Assembly (NCBI GenBank): GCA_002371265.1
Contig: DFGT01000002.1
Span: 16,942-80,941 of the forward strand
Direction: 5' to 3'
Origin: Bacteroidales bacterium UBA3743
Lineage (GTDB): Bacteria; Bacteroidota; Bacteroidia; Bacteroidales; Paludibacteraceae
Length of the DNA: 64,000 nucleotides
The notes under the pieces were generated by a model, which ran no database searches, was not told the origin of the DNA, and saw only the letters and a list, made by a program, of their open reading frames with translations. A program made the translations under genes and the position numbers. Positions within the stretch are counted from its first letter, which is position 1, and every line of letters begins with the position of its first letter. Positions 8,921-16,397 of the stretch are shown here, one piece after another.

Positions 8921-9784
8921 TCAAAAAATATAAGATATATCCTTTAATAGAATACCCACAAGTGGAACTAAATAGAATATCCATCTCTTCTTCCAACGAA
9001 CAGACATCCTAAACATCAATTTCATTAGTAAAAAAGTGGTTATCGGATACAATATTGTAATCCAGTCTTTGAAATAGTAATCAAAACCATATTCAGAATG
9101 TATTAAAACAATCATGCAAGTCGCAATAAACCACGGGATTAATGAAAAAACCATAAGACAAATATAAATCTTTTGAAGCGTGTCCGGAGTTCCTCCTAAC
9201 ATTTTGGAAAAGAAAGAATAGTTTTCATTTCTTGTCAATTTCTCATTTTGTGTTTTTATCAAGGCCTCTGCTTCGTCGTGTTTGATGCTGCATTGCAATA
9301 GACTGCTTGACAATATACATAATAATGAGATCATCCAAACCCAATAGTCCATCCAGTTTATTCTCAAATATATGATTTCCACTATCTTTTTATTATAGAG
9401 AGGAATGATACGGGTTTTATATGTCGGTTCTTCACAGAGAAAGAAGACGATACCTATCCCTATCAGAAAGGCAAGAATAGGCAAAATAGGAAGCTTTTCC
9501 CTTCCTGCATAACTTAGATTGTTGCAATGATAAACAGCAAAAAGTGCGAAGAGAGATGCTGCCGCAAATATATATTGGACGGCAAAAAAATCAGAGTTGA
9601 TAATGGAGCGGAATCCACCCTCAAAAAACATATATGAATAAGTCAATACAAAAGGATCACTGTCAACATGACCAGTGCTTTCTATCTCTATCAAAGGAGT
9701 CAGAAATAGAATTGAAATAAGAAAAAAGGTCAGGCCGATTTTCCATAAGACTGAAGCGTATTTATATTTTTTAGAATCTTCCAT
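8921..9784 (-). CDS. Multi-pass membrane protein of unknown function
   Basis: I do not recognise this 287-residue protein. It begins MEDSKKYKYASVLWKIG at ATG 9784 and shows about seven hydrophobic segments: near residues 13-33, 60-85, 95-112, 140-162, 195-218, 235-255 and 262-280. The loops are charged. One larger soluble loop (around residues 163-195, with HDEAEALIKTQNEKLTRN) probably faces the cytoplasm. There is no catalytic motif I can name. The gene is more AT-rich than its neighbours and stands between the GH2 gene and a divergent secreted esterase gene. No operon partner is evident. Relationship to either neighbour is unknown. Confidence 0.7.
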   Translation of the reverse strand: MEDSKKYKYASVLWKIGLTFFLISILFLTPLIEIESTGHVDSDPFVLTYSYMFFEGGFRSIINSDFFAVQYIFAAASLFALFAVYHCNNLSYAGREKLPILPILAFLIGIGIVFFLCEEPTYKTRIIPLYNKKIVEIIYLRINWMDYWVWMISLLCILSSSLLQCSIKHDEAEALIKTQNEKLTRNENYSFFSKMLGGTPDTLQKIYICLMVFSLIPWFIATCMIVLIHSEYGFDYYFKDWITILYPITTFLLMKLMFRMSVRWKKRWIFYLVPLVGILLKDISYIF

Positions 9785-9905
9785 TTTTTTTTGAAGAATA
9801 GAATACAAAAATAATTGTTTATTTGTGCTATACGTCTTCTTTTTTATTATTTTCGCTTTGAACTAGGACTTTAATATAGGAATCCAAACTTTGACAAATT
9901 TAAGA

Positions 9906-11096
9906 ATGAGTATGATAAGACGTTTTCTTTTAGCATTCTGTATATTTATTGGGACTGCTGTCAGTGCACAAACACGAGTCTTTCTTATAGGAGATAGCAC
10001 AACAGAGACGTGGAAAGCACCCACTTGGTATCCTTGTAATGGATGGGGGGCTGTACTTCAGTATTTTTTTGACAGAGATAAAGTTGTGGTGGATAATAGA
10101 GCAGTTGGTGGAACGACAACGAAAAGTTTCTATAATGAACATTGGAAAAATGTGATTGCGGACATCAACAATGGTGATTACTTATTCATTTCTTTTGGTG
10201 CAAATGATTCTAATCCAAGTGCGAAATATTGTACGACAACAGAAGAATTCATAAACTATATTGGTATATTCTGTGATGCGGCTAGGGAAAAAGGTGCAAC
10301 TCCTGTACTATTGTCCACAGTAAATCAGAATTCTTGGAATTCTCAAAATCAGTTAAATTCTTCATATGGACGGCATCCCAAAGCGATGAAAGAAGCCGCA
10401 GAGAAATATGACACTCCTTTTTTCGATCTTTATACGTTTGGTTTTAATCTTTCAGAGGAGGTCGGACGTGAATACAATACTTATTATCGTCATAATAATT
10501 ACAAGCCTGGCGAATATGAAAATTATCCGGACGGAAAGACTGATAATGTCCATCTTCAAGAGACTGGTGCTATAGATTATTCTAGATATATTGTGGAGGA
10601 AATCGAGAAATCTAAAGATGAACGTCTAAAACCACTAGCTGACGCTACGGCCCCAAGATACGATGTGACATTTGAGACGGATAATGACAGCACTATAACT
10701 TCTATATCTAGATCAGCCACTTTTCCGGAAGGAATCAATGTGACATTGAAAAGTTATGCAATAGACAAAAATAAACAATGCTTTTGGAAAAATGCGTCAG
10801 GAGAAGTGATTTCAAAAAATAATGTCTATGTGTATGTGATGCAAAATCACGATGAGCATTTCAAGGCAATTTATAATGATACTTCTGTAATTCAAAAGTA
10901 TAGTGAAGATTTCAAAATATACAAAGATAGGATAGTGTTCTATGACAATAGTATCCACACTGTCTCAATTTATACTTTTAATGGCAGATTTGTAACATCT
11001 GCGTCGACAACATACAATTATCCATTTAATTTGCAGACAGGTGCTTATATCCTGACAATAGATGGAATCAAAAGCACGAAGATTATGATAGAATAA
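9906..11096 (+). CDS. Secreted SGNH/GDSL esterase, rhamnogalacturonan acetylesterase-like, T9SS tail
   Basis: A 396-residue secreted esterase, probably removing acetyl groups from pectin-type polysaccharide. After signal peptide MSMIRRFLLAFCIFIGTAVSA comes TRVFLIGDSTTETW with nucleophile Ser31 in the GDS block. The oxyanion residues lie in AVGGTTT and SFGANDS, and Asp and His sit in GKTDNVHLQETGA. This block order matches CE12/rhamnogalacturonan acetylesterases. From about residue 250 a beta-rich module follows (YDVTFETDNDSTIT), then a short tail (VSIYTFNGRFV, NLQTGAYILTIDG, STKIMIE) like a type A T9SS sorting domain. ATG 9906 is preferred over the TTG at 9891; ATG 9912 is also possible. The gene lies divergent to an unrelated membrane protein gene. 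Substrate is inferred from family only. Confidence 0.82.
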   Translation: MSMIRRFLLAFCIFIGTAVSAQTRVFLIGDSTTETWKAPTWYPCNGWGAVLQYFFDRDKVVVDNRAVGGTTTKSFYNEHWKNVIADINNGDYLFISFGANDSNPSAKYCTTTEEFINYIGIFCDAAREKGATPVLLSTVNQNSWNSQNQLNSSYGRHPKAMKEAAEKYDTPFFDLYTFGFNLSEEVGREYNTYYRHNNYKPGEYENYPDGKTDNVHLQETGAIDYSRYIVEEIEKSKDERLKPLADATAPRYDVTFETDNDSTITSISRSATFPEGINVTLKSYAIDKNKQCFWKNASGEVISKNNVYVYVMQNHDEHFKAIYNDTSVIQKYSEDFKIYKDRIVFYDNSIHTVSIYTFNGRFVTSASTTYNYPFNLQTGAYILTIDGIKSTKIMIE

Positions 11097-11473
11097 TTTG
11101 TGTGCATTTAAGAATTTGTTTGAAAATGTGATATGGCAGAGGATTGTTAAGTGCAGTCCTTCCTAGCTCTCTTTCTCCGTTTGAGCCGTAGTCGAGGGTG
11201 CAAAAACTGATCTTTATTTTTGAATGCTTATTATTTCAATTCATTGAACTCATGTTAAAAATGAGGATAAAAAATGACATTTTGAAAAAAATATTTGGTT
11301 GTATCTCTGTAAAATGTTACTTTTTTGTATGGAATTATGGTAATTTCAGTTATGATGGTATTTTATTATATTTAATATTGGTATTTATATAGTGTTAAAT
11401 AATACGTTATGGCTATAAATATTGTACGAAAAGGGCGAAAAATAGCCTAAAATGAAAAAAACATTTCATATAG
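11097..11473. other. AT-rich intergenic stretch with a degenerate dispersed repeat
   Basis: No convincing gene. GGATTGTTAAGTGC at about 11143-11156, followed by a downstream TTTGAGCCGTAG stretch, resembles the dispersed GGATTGTTAAGGGCGG repeat seen at 50.8 and 56.9 kb. The remainder is about 75 percent AT. A 64-codon open frame here uses a GTG start, is hydrophobic through low complexity and is not supported. Confidence 0.4.
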
Positions 11474-11504
11474 TTGTGATATAACAATTTAAACCGTAAT
11501 TTTG
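11474..11504 (+). promoter_or_regulatory. Promoter of the Phe/Tyr leader and operon
   Basis: TTG at 11474-11476 and TAATTTTG at 11497-11504 are spaced by 20 bases, matching the Bacteroidetes promoter. The predicted start near 11510 would make the leader peptide ATG (11532) lie about 20 bases into the transcript and the first structural gene about 160 bases in. Confidence 0.75.
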
Positions 11505-11531
11505 CATCGTTAATTAAAAATACAAGAGACG

Positions 11532-11588
11532 ATGCAACAACGATATTTCGCATATTATTATTTCTTTTTCTTTTACTTTAAGAGGTAA
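11532..11588 (+). CDS. Phe/Tyr-rich leader peptide of the aromatic amino acid operon
   Basis: An 18-codon frame, MQQRYFAYYYFFFFYFKR, ends at TAA 11586-11588. Eleven of 18 residues are aromatic (6 Phe, 5 Tyr) and nine of them are consecutive (positions 8-16), far beyond chance. It lies between a consensus promoter and the pheA gene, and its stop codon is two bases before the 5' arm of an antiterminator. These are the hallmarks of a ribosome-stalling leader, as known for proteobacterial pheA and pheST. Here Phe and Tyr codons occur together, which fits an operon making both amino acids. The peptide itself probably has no function after synthesis. I have not seen it annotated, and could not search. 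Confidence 0.85.
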   Translation: MQQRYFAYYYFFFFYFKR

Positions 11589-11590
11589 GA

Positions 11591-11661
11591 GCGGGATTTT
11601 GTTGTGTAAATATAAGTAATCAAATTTGTAATCCCGCATTCATTTGAATGTGGGATTTTTT
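11591..11661 (+). promoter_or_regulatory. Transcription attenuator (antiterminator/terminator switch) of the Phe/Tyr operon
   Basis: GCGGGATT (11591-11598) is perfectly complementary to AATCCCGC (11630-11637). That second segment is also the 5' arm of the terminator hairpin at 11630-11657, so the two structures exclude each other. A ribosome stalled at the Tyr/Phe run (11544-11579) leaves 11591-11598 free, the antiterminator forms and transcription proceeds to pheA. A ribosome that reaches the stop codon at 11586-11588 covers the first arm and the terminator forms. The complementarity is visible in the sequence; the mechanism is inferred from classical amino acid attenuators. Confidence 0.8.
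11630..11661 (+). terminator. Intrinsic terminator ahead of pheA
   Basis: The 5' arm at 11630-11641 (AATCCCGCATTC) pairs with 11646-11657 over 12 pairs including one G-T, with loop ATTT and a run of six T to 11661. It ends 11 bases before the pheA start, so without regulation it would block the operon. Confidence 0.9.
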
Positions 11662-11672
11662 ATGGAATAGAG

Positions 11673-12512
11673 ATGAAAAGAATAGCAATTCAAGGAGTGA
11701 AAGGATGTTTTCACGAAATAGCGGCACGAGAGTTCTTTCAGGGAGAAGAAATAGAAGTGGTGGAATGTGAGACATTTGAGAAACTTTTCGCGACTGTAAA
11801 GAGAGAGGGTATAATTGCCACACTTGCTATTGAGAACACAATAGCCGGCAACCTTCTTCAGAATCATATCCTGCTAAAGGAAAGCGGATTGAAAATCGCA
11901 GGTGAACAGAAGATCAGAATCCGTCACAACCTTGTAGCTTTGCCTGGCCAGGAGCTAGAGTCGATCAAGGAGGTATATTCTCATCCGATTGCGTTGATGC
12001 AGATTCGCAACTTCCTGGAGGACCACAAATTCTTGAAGGCTGTTGAGTGGGACGACACCGCGTCGTCTGCAAAGATGATCGCACAAGAGCAGTGTATGGG
12101 GAAAGCCGGTGTATGTAGTGAGTGGGCTGCTGAAATATATGGTCTTGAGATTCTTGCAAAGGGAATCGAAACGAACAAGCGCAACTTTACACGCTTTTTG
12201 GTGATAGCTGATCCTTGGACAGTGGACGACATCAAGAACAACCAGACACCAAACAAAGCATCCCTTGTATTCCGTCTCCCTCACGATGAGGGAAGCCTTG
12301 CCAAAGTGCTTTCTATAATGTCGTATTATGGTATGAATCTTACAAAAATCCAGTCAATGCCGATTATCGGAAGAGAGTGGGAGTATGAATTTTATGTAGA
12401 TCTTCGTTTTGAAGACTATTTGAAATACAAGCAGAGCATTGAGGCATTCCAACCATTGACAAAAGATCTGATTATACTTGGAGAATACCGAGAAGGCAGA
12501 CAGACGATTTAA
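11673..12512 (+). CDS. pheA: Prephenate dehydratase with ACT domain
   Basis: Converts prephenate to phenylpyruvate in phenylalanine synthesis. The 279-residue protein has the periplasmic-binding-like catalytic domain (residues 1-185). This begins MKRIAIQGVKGCFHE and contains the SIEN-like AIENTIAGN and the NFTRFLVI motif, whose Thr-Arg-Phe is essential in the family. A C-terminal ACT domain (about 195-270) has LTKIQSMP in the place of the Phe-binding ESRP motif, so feedback inhibition by Phe is possible but the motif is altered. No chorismate mutase domain is fused; that activity is on the third gene of the operon. It is the first structural gene behind the Phe/Tyr attenuator and lies 45 bases before the aminotransferase. 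Confidence 0.95.
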   Translation: MKRIAIQGVKGCFHEIAAREFFQGEEIEVVECETFEKLFATVKREGIIATLAIENTIAGNLLQNHILLKESGLKIAGEQKIRIRHNLVALPGQELESIKEVYSHPIALMQIRNFLEDHKFLKAVEWDDTASSAKMIAQEQCMGKAGVCSEWAAEIYGLEILAKGIETNKRNFTRFLVIADPWTVDDIKNNQTPNKASLVFRLPHDEGSLAKVLSIMSYYGMNLTKIQSMPIIGREWEYEFYVDLRFEDYLKYKQSIEAFQPLTKDLIILGEYREGRQTI

Positions 12513-12557
12513 AAGCCTATAGACAAATTAAAAAGAAAACGTAAACGAAAAAACAAT

Positions 12558-13721
12558 ATGAATATCACGCCAGCTGATAGAATTTTAGAGATTCAGGAAT
12601 ACTACTTCTCAAAGAAGCTAAGAGAGGTGGCTGAATTGAACGCACAAGGAAAAGATATTATCAATTTGGGTATAGGAAGCCCTGATAAGATGCCGTCGGA
12701 TAAGGCTCTCGACACTCTTAATGAGGTGGCTCACCAACCCAATGCTCACGGATACCAGTCGTATCAGGGTATTCCTGAACTACGCAAGGCTTTTTCTAAC
12801 TTTTACAAGCGTTGGTATGGAGTAGATCTCGATCCAAACAAGGAGATTTTGCCTTTGATTGGTTCTAAGGAGGGTGTATTTTTCTTGTCGCTAACATTCA
12901 TCAACCCTGGCGACGGTGTGTTGGTGCCAAATCCCGGTTATCCTACATACACTTCCGCTTCCAAGATCCTTGGAGCAAGAATCATCAACTATGATTTGAA
13001 TGAGGAGAACGGTTGGCAGCCAGATTTTGAGAAGTTGGAGAAGATGGATCTTTCTGGTGTGAAGATGATGTGGACGAACTATCCTAACATGCCTACTGGA
13101 GGAAACGCGCGTCGTGAGACATTTGAAAAGCTTGTCGATTTCGGACTTCGCCACAATATCATCATTGTAAATGATAATCCATACAGCTTTATCTTGAACG
13201 ACAACCCTATGAGTCTGCTTTCTGTGCCACGCGCAAAAGAGTGCTGCTTTGAGTTGAACTCAACGAGTAAGTCGCTCAACATGCCGGGATGGCGAATCGG
13301 TATGCTTGCCGGAAATCCAGAGCTGATTTCATACGTGTTGAAGGCAAAGAGCAACGTCGACTCGGGAATGTTCAAGCCAATGCAGATGGCTGCGGCTAAG
13401 GCGTTGGAGGCAGATAAGGATTGGTATGACGGTATCAATTCCGTCTACAGAGCCAGAAGAAAATACGCTGAGGCGATTTTGGATTACATCGGATGCACTT
13501 ACGACAAGAGCCAGGTGGGATTGTTTATGTGGGGAAAGATCCCTGCATCTTACAAAAGTTGTGAAGAGGTGGCAGACAAAATCCTTTACGACTGCCGTGT
13601 GTTCGTGACTCCAGGTTTCATTTTCGGAAGTAATGGCGACAGATACATCCGTATCTCACTTTGCTCAACGGAAGAAAAATTGTCGGAGGCACTTCAGAGA
13701 ATCAAAGAAAATTTAAAGTAA
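12558..13721 (+). CDS. Class I/II aminotransferase of the Phe/Tyr operon
   Basis: A 387-residue pyridoxal-phosphate aminotransferase. PLP-site landmarks are GYQSYQGIPELR, NPGYPTYTSA, NYPNMPTGG, VNDNPYSF and the Schiff-base Lys238 in STSKSLNMPGWRIG. The C-terminal Arg that binds the carboxylate is in DRYIRISLC. The fold type I pattern matches LL-diaminopimelate/aspartate-type enzymes. Placement between pheA and the DAHP synthase gene indicates that it adds the amino group to phenylpyruvate and 4-hydroxyphenylpyruvate, or to prephenate. The exact amino acceptor cannot be read from sequence. Short gaps (45 and 23 bases) place it in the operon. Confidence 0.9.
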   Translation: MNITPADRILEIQEYYFSKKLREVAELNAQGKDIINLGIGSPDKMPSDKALDTLNEVAHQPNAHGYQSYQGIPELRKAFSNFYKRWYGVDLDPNKEILPLIGSKEGVFFLSLTFINPGDGVLVPNPGYPTYTSASKILGARIINYDLNEENGWQPDFEKLEKMDLSGVKMMWTNYPNMPTGGNARRETFEKLVDFGLRHNIIIVNDNPYSFILNDNPMSLLSVPRAKECCFELNSTSKSLNMPGWRIGMLAGNPELISYVLKAKSNVDSGMFKPMQMAAAKALEADKDWYDGINSVYRARRKYAEAILDYIGCTYDKSQVGLFMWGKIPASYKSCEEVADKILYDCRVFVTPGFIFGSNGDRYIRISLCSTEEKLSEALQRIKENLK

Positions 13722-13744
13722 AACAGAAAAAAAAGTAATAATAT

Positions 13745-14806
13745 ATGGAACTGAAAAAGATAAATTTAGCAGGAGCATGTGAAAGCCGTCCAATAGTGAT
13801 AGCTGGACCATGTAGTGCGGAGACAGAGGAGCAGACAATCAACACTGCCCGTCAGCTACACGCACAGGGTATTAAGATTTTCCGTGCAGGAGTATGGAAG
13901 CCACGCACTAAACCCGGAGGCTTCGAGGGAAACGGTGAGCCTGCCTTGGAATGGTTGAAGGAGGTTAAGAAGGAGACGGGAATGTACGTTTCTACAGAAG
14001 TAGCAACAGCAAAACATGTGGAGCTGGCATTGAAGTATGGCATTGACCTTCTTTGGGTAGGTGCCCGTACAACTGCAGACCCATTCGCAGTACAGGAGAT
14101 TGCAGACACATTGAAGGGGGTGGACATTCCAGTGTTGGTGAAGAATCCAGTAAACCCTGATTTGGAGTTGTGGATCGGAGCTTTGGAGCGTTTGAACAAC
14201 GCCGGCATCACTCAGCTTGGCGCTATCCACCGTGGATTCAGCTCTTACGACAAGAAGCTATACCGTAACCTTCCACAGTGGCATATTCCAATCGAGTTGC
14301 ACCGTCGTCTTCCTGAATTGCCAATCATTTGTGATCCAAGCCACATCTCAGGACGCCGTGATCTTATCGCTCCACTATGCCAGCAGGCTATGGACCTTCA
14401 GTTCAGCGGATTGATCATCGAGAGCCACTGTGATCCAGACAAGGCATGGTCTGACGCTTCACAGCAGATCACTCCAGAAGTGCTTGCATTGATTCTCAAT
14501 AACTTGGTTGTCCGCACAACAAATGCATCTACAGAGAACATCACAGCCCTACGTAAGCAGATTGATGAAATAGATATGTCTATCCTAGAGATTTTGGCAA
14601 AGAGAATGCGTATCTCACGTGAGATCGGACAATACAAGAAGGAGCATGACATGGCGATTCTTCAGAGCAAACGTTACGATGAGATTATCTCTAAGAGAGT
14701 GGCAGACGGCAAGACAATGTCGATGGGAGAGGATTTCTTGAACACTATCTTTGAGGCGATCCATGCAGAGTCTGTACGCCAGCAGATGGAAATCATGAAC
14801 AAATAA
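13745..14806 (+). CDS. Bifunctional DAHP synthase / chorismate mutase
   Basis: This fusion covers the first shikimate-pathway step (phosphoenolpyruvate plus erythrose-4-phosphate to DAHP) and the branch step (chorismate to prephenate). Residues 1-265 form a KDO8P/DAHP synthase-type barrel (class I-beta) with GPCSAE, FRAGVWKPRTKPGGF, LWVGARTTADPF, VKNPVNPD and CDPSH. A linker precedes an AroQ-type all-helical chorismate mutase (about 265-350) with LRKQIDEIDMSILEILAKRM, the catalytic RxxxxxxxxxxK pattern and a C-terminal helix. This fused form is common in Bacteroidetes and Firmicutes, where the mutase domain lets prephenate or chorismate inhibit the synthase. It is third in the attenuated operon and follows the aminotransferase by 23 bases. 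Confidence 0.94.
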   Translation: MELKKINLAGACESRPIVIAGPCSAETEEQTINTARQLHAQGIKIFRAGVWKPRTKPGGFEGNGEPALEWLKEVKKETGMYVSTEVATAKHVELALKYGIDLLWVGARTTADPFAVQEIADTLKGVDIPVLVKNPVNPDLELWIGALERLNNAGITQLGAIHRGFSSYDKKLYRNLPQWHIPIELHRRLPELPIICDPSHISGRRDLIAPLCQQAMDLQFSGLIIESHCDPDKAWSDASQQITPEVLALILNNLVVRTTNASTENITALRKQIDEIDMSILEILAKRMRISREIGQYKKEHDMAILQSKRYDEIISKRVADGKTMSMGEDFLNTIFEAIHAESVRQQMEIMNK

Positions 14807-14937
14807 AAAAATTAACAGTTAAGAGTTAGTGGTTGCCAAAGCAATGACTAACTCTTGACAGTTTGAGATATAGATAATTAACGGTTGTAAAGAGTTAATT
14901 CAACTCTTAACTTTTAACTCTTAATTCTACATAAGAA
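14807..14937 (+). repeat. AAGAGTTA inverted repeats between aroF-type gene and tyrA
   Basis: This 131-base intra-operon spacer holds two hairpins built from one motif. AAGAGTTAGT (about 14820-14829) pairs with ACTAACTCTT (about 14846-14855), with a further GTTGC/GCAAT inner stem. Then AAGAGTT (14891-14897) pairs with AACTCTT (14903-14909). More copies of AACTCTTAA follow. No T-run follows either hairpin, so they are more likely processing or intergenic repeat elements than terminators. Confidence 0.6.
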
Positions 14938-15711
14938 ATGCGTATTTTAATTCTTGGTGCGGGAAAAATGGGTACATTCCTGACGGATGTACTTTGCATG
15001 AAGCACGACGTGGCGCTTTATGACAAGGATTCAAAGAAGTTGCGTTTTGTGTTCAACACACAGCGTATGACTTCTCTCGAGGAGGTGAAGGAGTTCAAAC
15101 CAGAACTTCTTATCAATGCAGTCACTGTGAAGTATACAATTCAGGCATTTGAGGAGGTTTTGCCATATTTGCCAAAAGACTGTATCATTTCGGATATATC
15201 ATCAGTGAAGACGACATTGCCAGACTTTTATGCGAAATGTGGATTCCGCTTCGTCTCTACGCATCCAATGTTTGGACCTACGTTCGCAAGTTTGTCGGAT
15301 CTACGCACACAGAATGCGATAATTATAGAAGAGAGCGACTGTTTGGGTAAGGCGTTTTTCAAGGATTTGTACAACTCTTTGCATCTAAATCTGTTTGAGT
15401 ACACATTCAAGGAGCATGATGAGACAATGGCATATTGCTTGTCAATTCCATTTGCATCGACGTTGGCGTTCGCATCTGTGATGAAGCATCAGGATGCACC
15501 GGGCACAACATTCAAACGTCATATGGCAATTGCGGAAGGTGTGTTGTCGGAAGACAATTTCTTGATCTCAGAAATCTTGTTTAATCCAAACTCAACAAAG
15601 CAGCTTGCACTGATACAGGAGCAGCTTGCGGAATTGCAGGAGATAGTCAAGAGTAAGGACTACGACAGAATGTTGGCGTATTTGAATAAGGCTCGTGTGA
15701 ATATCAAATAA
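14938..15711 (+). CDS. tyrA: Prephenate dehydrogenase
   Basis: NAD(P)-dependent oxidative decarboxylation of prephenate to 4-hydroxyphenylpyruvate in tyrosine synthesis. The 257-residue protein opens with the Rossmann loop ILGAGKMG, then DISSVKTTLP, the STHPMFGPTFASL active-site segment with the expected His, and a helical dimerisation region ending KARVNIK. At 257 residues it is on the short side for TyrA; no ACT or chorismate mutase domain is fused, so Tyr feedback may act elsewhere or through the leader. It is the last operon gene, separated from its upstream neighbour by the AAGAGTTA hairpins and followed by a strong terminator. Confidence 0.92.
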   Translation: MRILILGAGKMGTFLTDVLCMKHDVALYDKDSKKLRFVFNTQRMTSLEEVKEFKPELLINAVTVKYTIQAFEEVLPYLPKDCIISDISSVKTTLPDFYAKCGFRFVSTHPMFGPTFASLSDLRTQNAIIIEESDCLGKAFFKDLYNSLHLNLFEYTFKEHDETMAYCLSIPFASTLAFASVMKHQDAPGTTFKRHMAIAEGVLSEDNFLISEILFNPNSTKQLALIQEQLAELQEIVKSKDYDRMLAYLNKARVNIK

Positions 15712-15729
15712 TCATATATAGATTTGATG

Positions 15730-15762
15730 AGGCTGTCTGACACGTTCGGGCAGCCTTTTTTT
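15730..15762 (+). terminator. Terminator of the Phe/Tyr operon
   Basis: AGGCTGTC (15730-15737) pairs with GGCAGCCT (15749-15756; one T-G pair) across an 11-base loop, followed by seven T. Confidence 0.8.
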
Positions 15763-16036
15763 ATCTTTTGAAAATACTATGCTATAAAGTTTGAAATTTG
15801 TTAAGAAAAAGAACTTCTTTAATCCTAGGATATTTCAGTCATTGATATTTTGCGTGATCTATTAAGTTGTCTTTTCTTATCATAATCTTGGAAAATCTGT
15901 TCAGGTGAAGAAAAATGCCCCTTTTCATCGGTTTTTTTAGAAAAATTTGAATTAATTTTGGGGTAGCGATTCCGAAAAATATGAAAGAATCGACTTAGAA
16001 ATGTTCAATGAGTTAGACTGATAAAATCTATCTTTG

Positions 16037-16321
16037 CAACATAAACGATTGAGTTGTTTTTTTCAAATTTAATCGACGAGTTCTCATAGTTCATTTGAAA
16101 TTTCACTCGTGCCAGAAAAATGGCGGTGAGATCGGCTGATACAGAGCACTGTGACGAAGGCAAAATAATGACTGTGAGAAAATGGAGGTGATTCGTTTGA
16201 CGGAAAAGTTAAATAGAATATAGAATAATGTGTTAGATTGAGTATATTTAGGCATCATTGACCGTGAGGTTGATGGTGTGGAGAATGAGCCAGGCTTTTT
16301 AGTCTGGCTTTCCTTTTTTTG
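16037..16321 (+). ncRNA. Candidate structured small RNA (unassigned)
   Basis: A 285-base stretch without a reading frame, bracketed by a -7 element (TATCTTTG, 16029-16036) and an intrinsic terminator. It contains three strong hairpins. Bases 16046-16055 pair with 16066-16075 (10 pairs). Bases 16100-16113 pair with 16121-16132 (12 pairs with a TCG bulge). Bases 16253-16263 pair with 16268-16278 (11 pairs closed by a GTGA tetraloop of the GNRA kind). The -33 element is weak. Landmarks of RNase P RNA, tmRNA and SRP RNA are absent. A 6S-like RNA, such as the Bacteroidales-1 class, is one possibility I cannot test. A long leader of the next gene is less likely because of the terminator and a second promoter. 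Confidence 0.5.
16288..16321 (+). terminator. Terminator of the candidate small RNA
   Basis: AGCCAGGC (16288-16295) pairs with GTCTGGCT (16302-16309), loop TTTTTA, followed by TTCC and seven or more T. Confidence 0.75.
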
Positions 16322-16377
16322 ATAAATGTCTTTTTGTTTTACCTTTTTTAGGGTATTTCATAATGTGATGTAAGCTT

Positions 16378-16385
16378 TAATTTTG
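16378..16385 (+). promoter_or_regulatory. -7 element ahead of the FGE-like lipoprotein gene
   Basis: TAATTTTG matches the Bacteroidetes -7 consensus. It ends only 12 bases before ATG 16398, implying an almost leaderless message or a later start codon. The -33 element is unclear (TTT at 16355-16357). Confidence 0.45.
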
Positions 16386-16397
16386 CGAAAAAAAGTC

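Noticed and set aside
11198..11392. 64-codon hydrophobic frame downstream of the SGNH esterase gene
   Set aside because: It starts with GTG in AT-rich low-complexity DNA, with no promoter and no recognisable protein pattern.
15763..16020. Possible gene between tyrA and the candidate small RNA
   Set aside because: No frame longer than a few dozen codons with a plausible start; treated as spacer ahead of the RNA.
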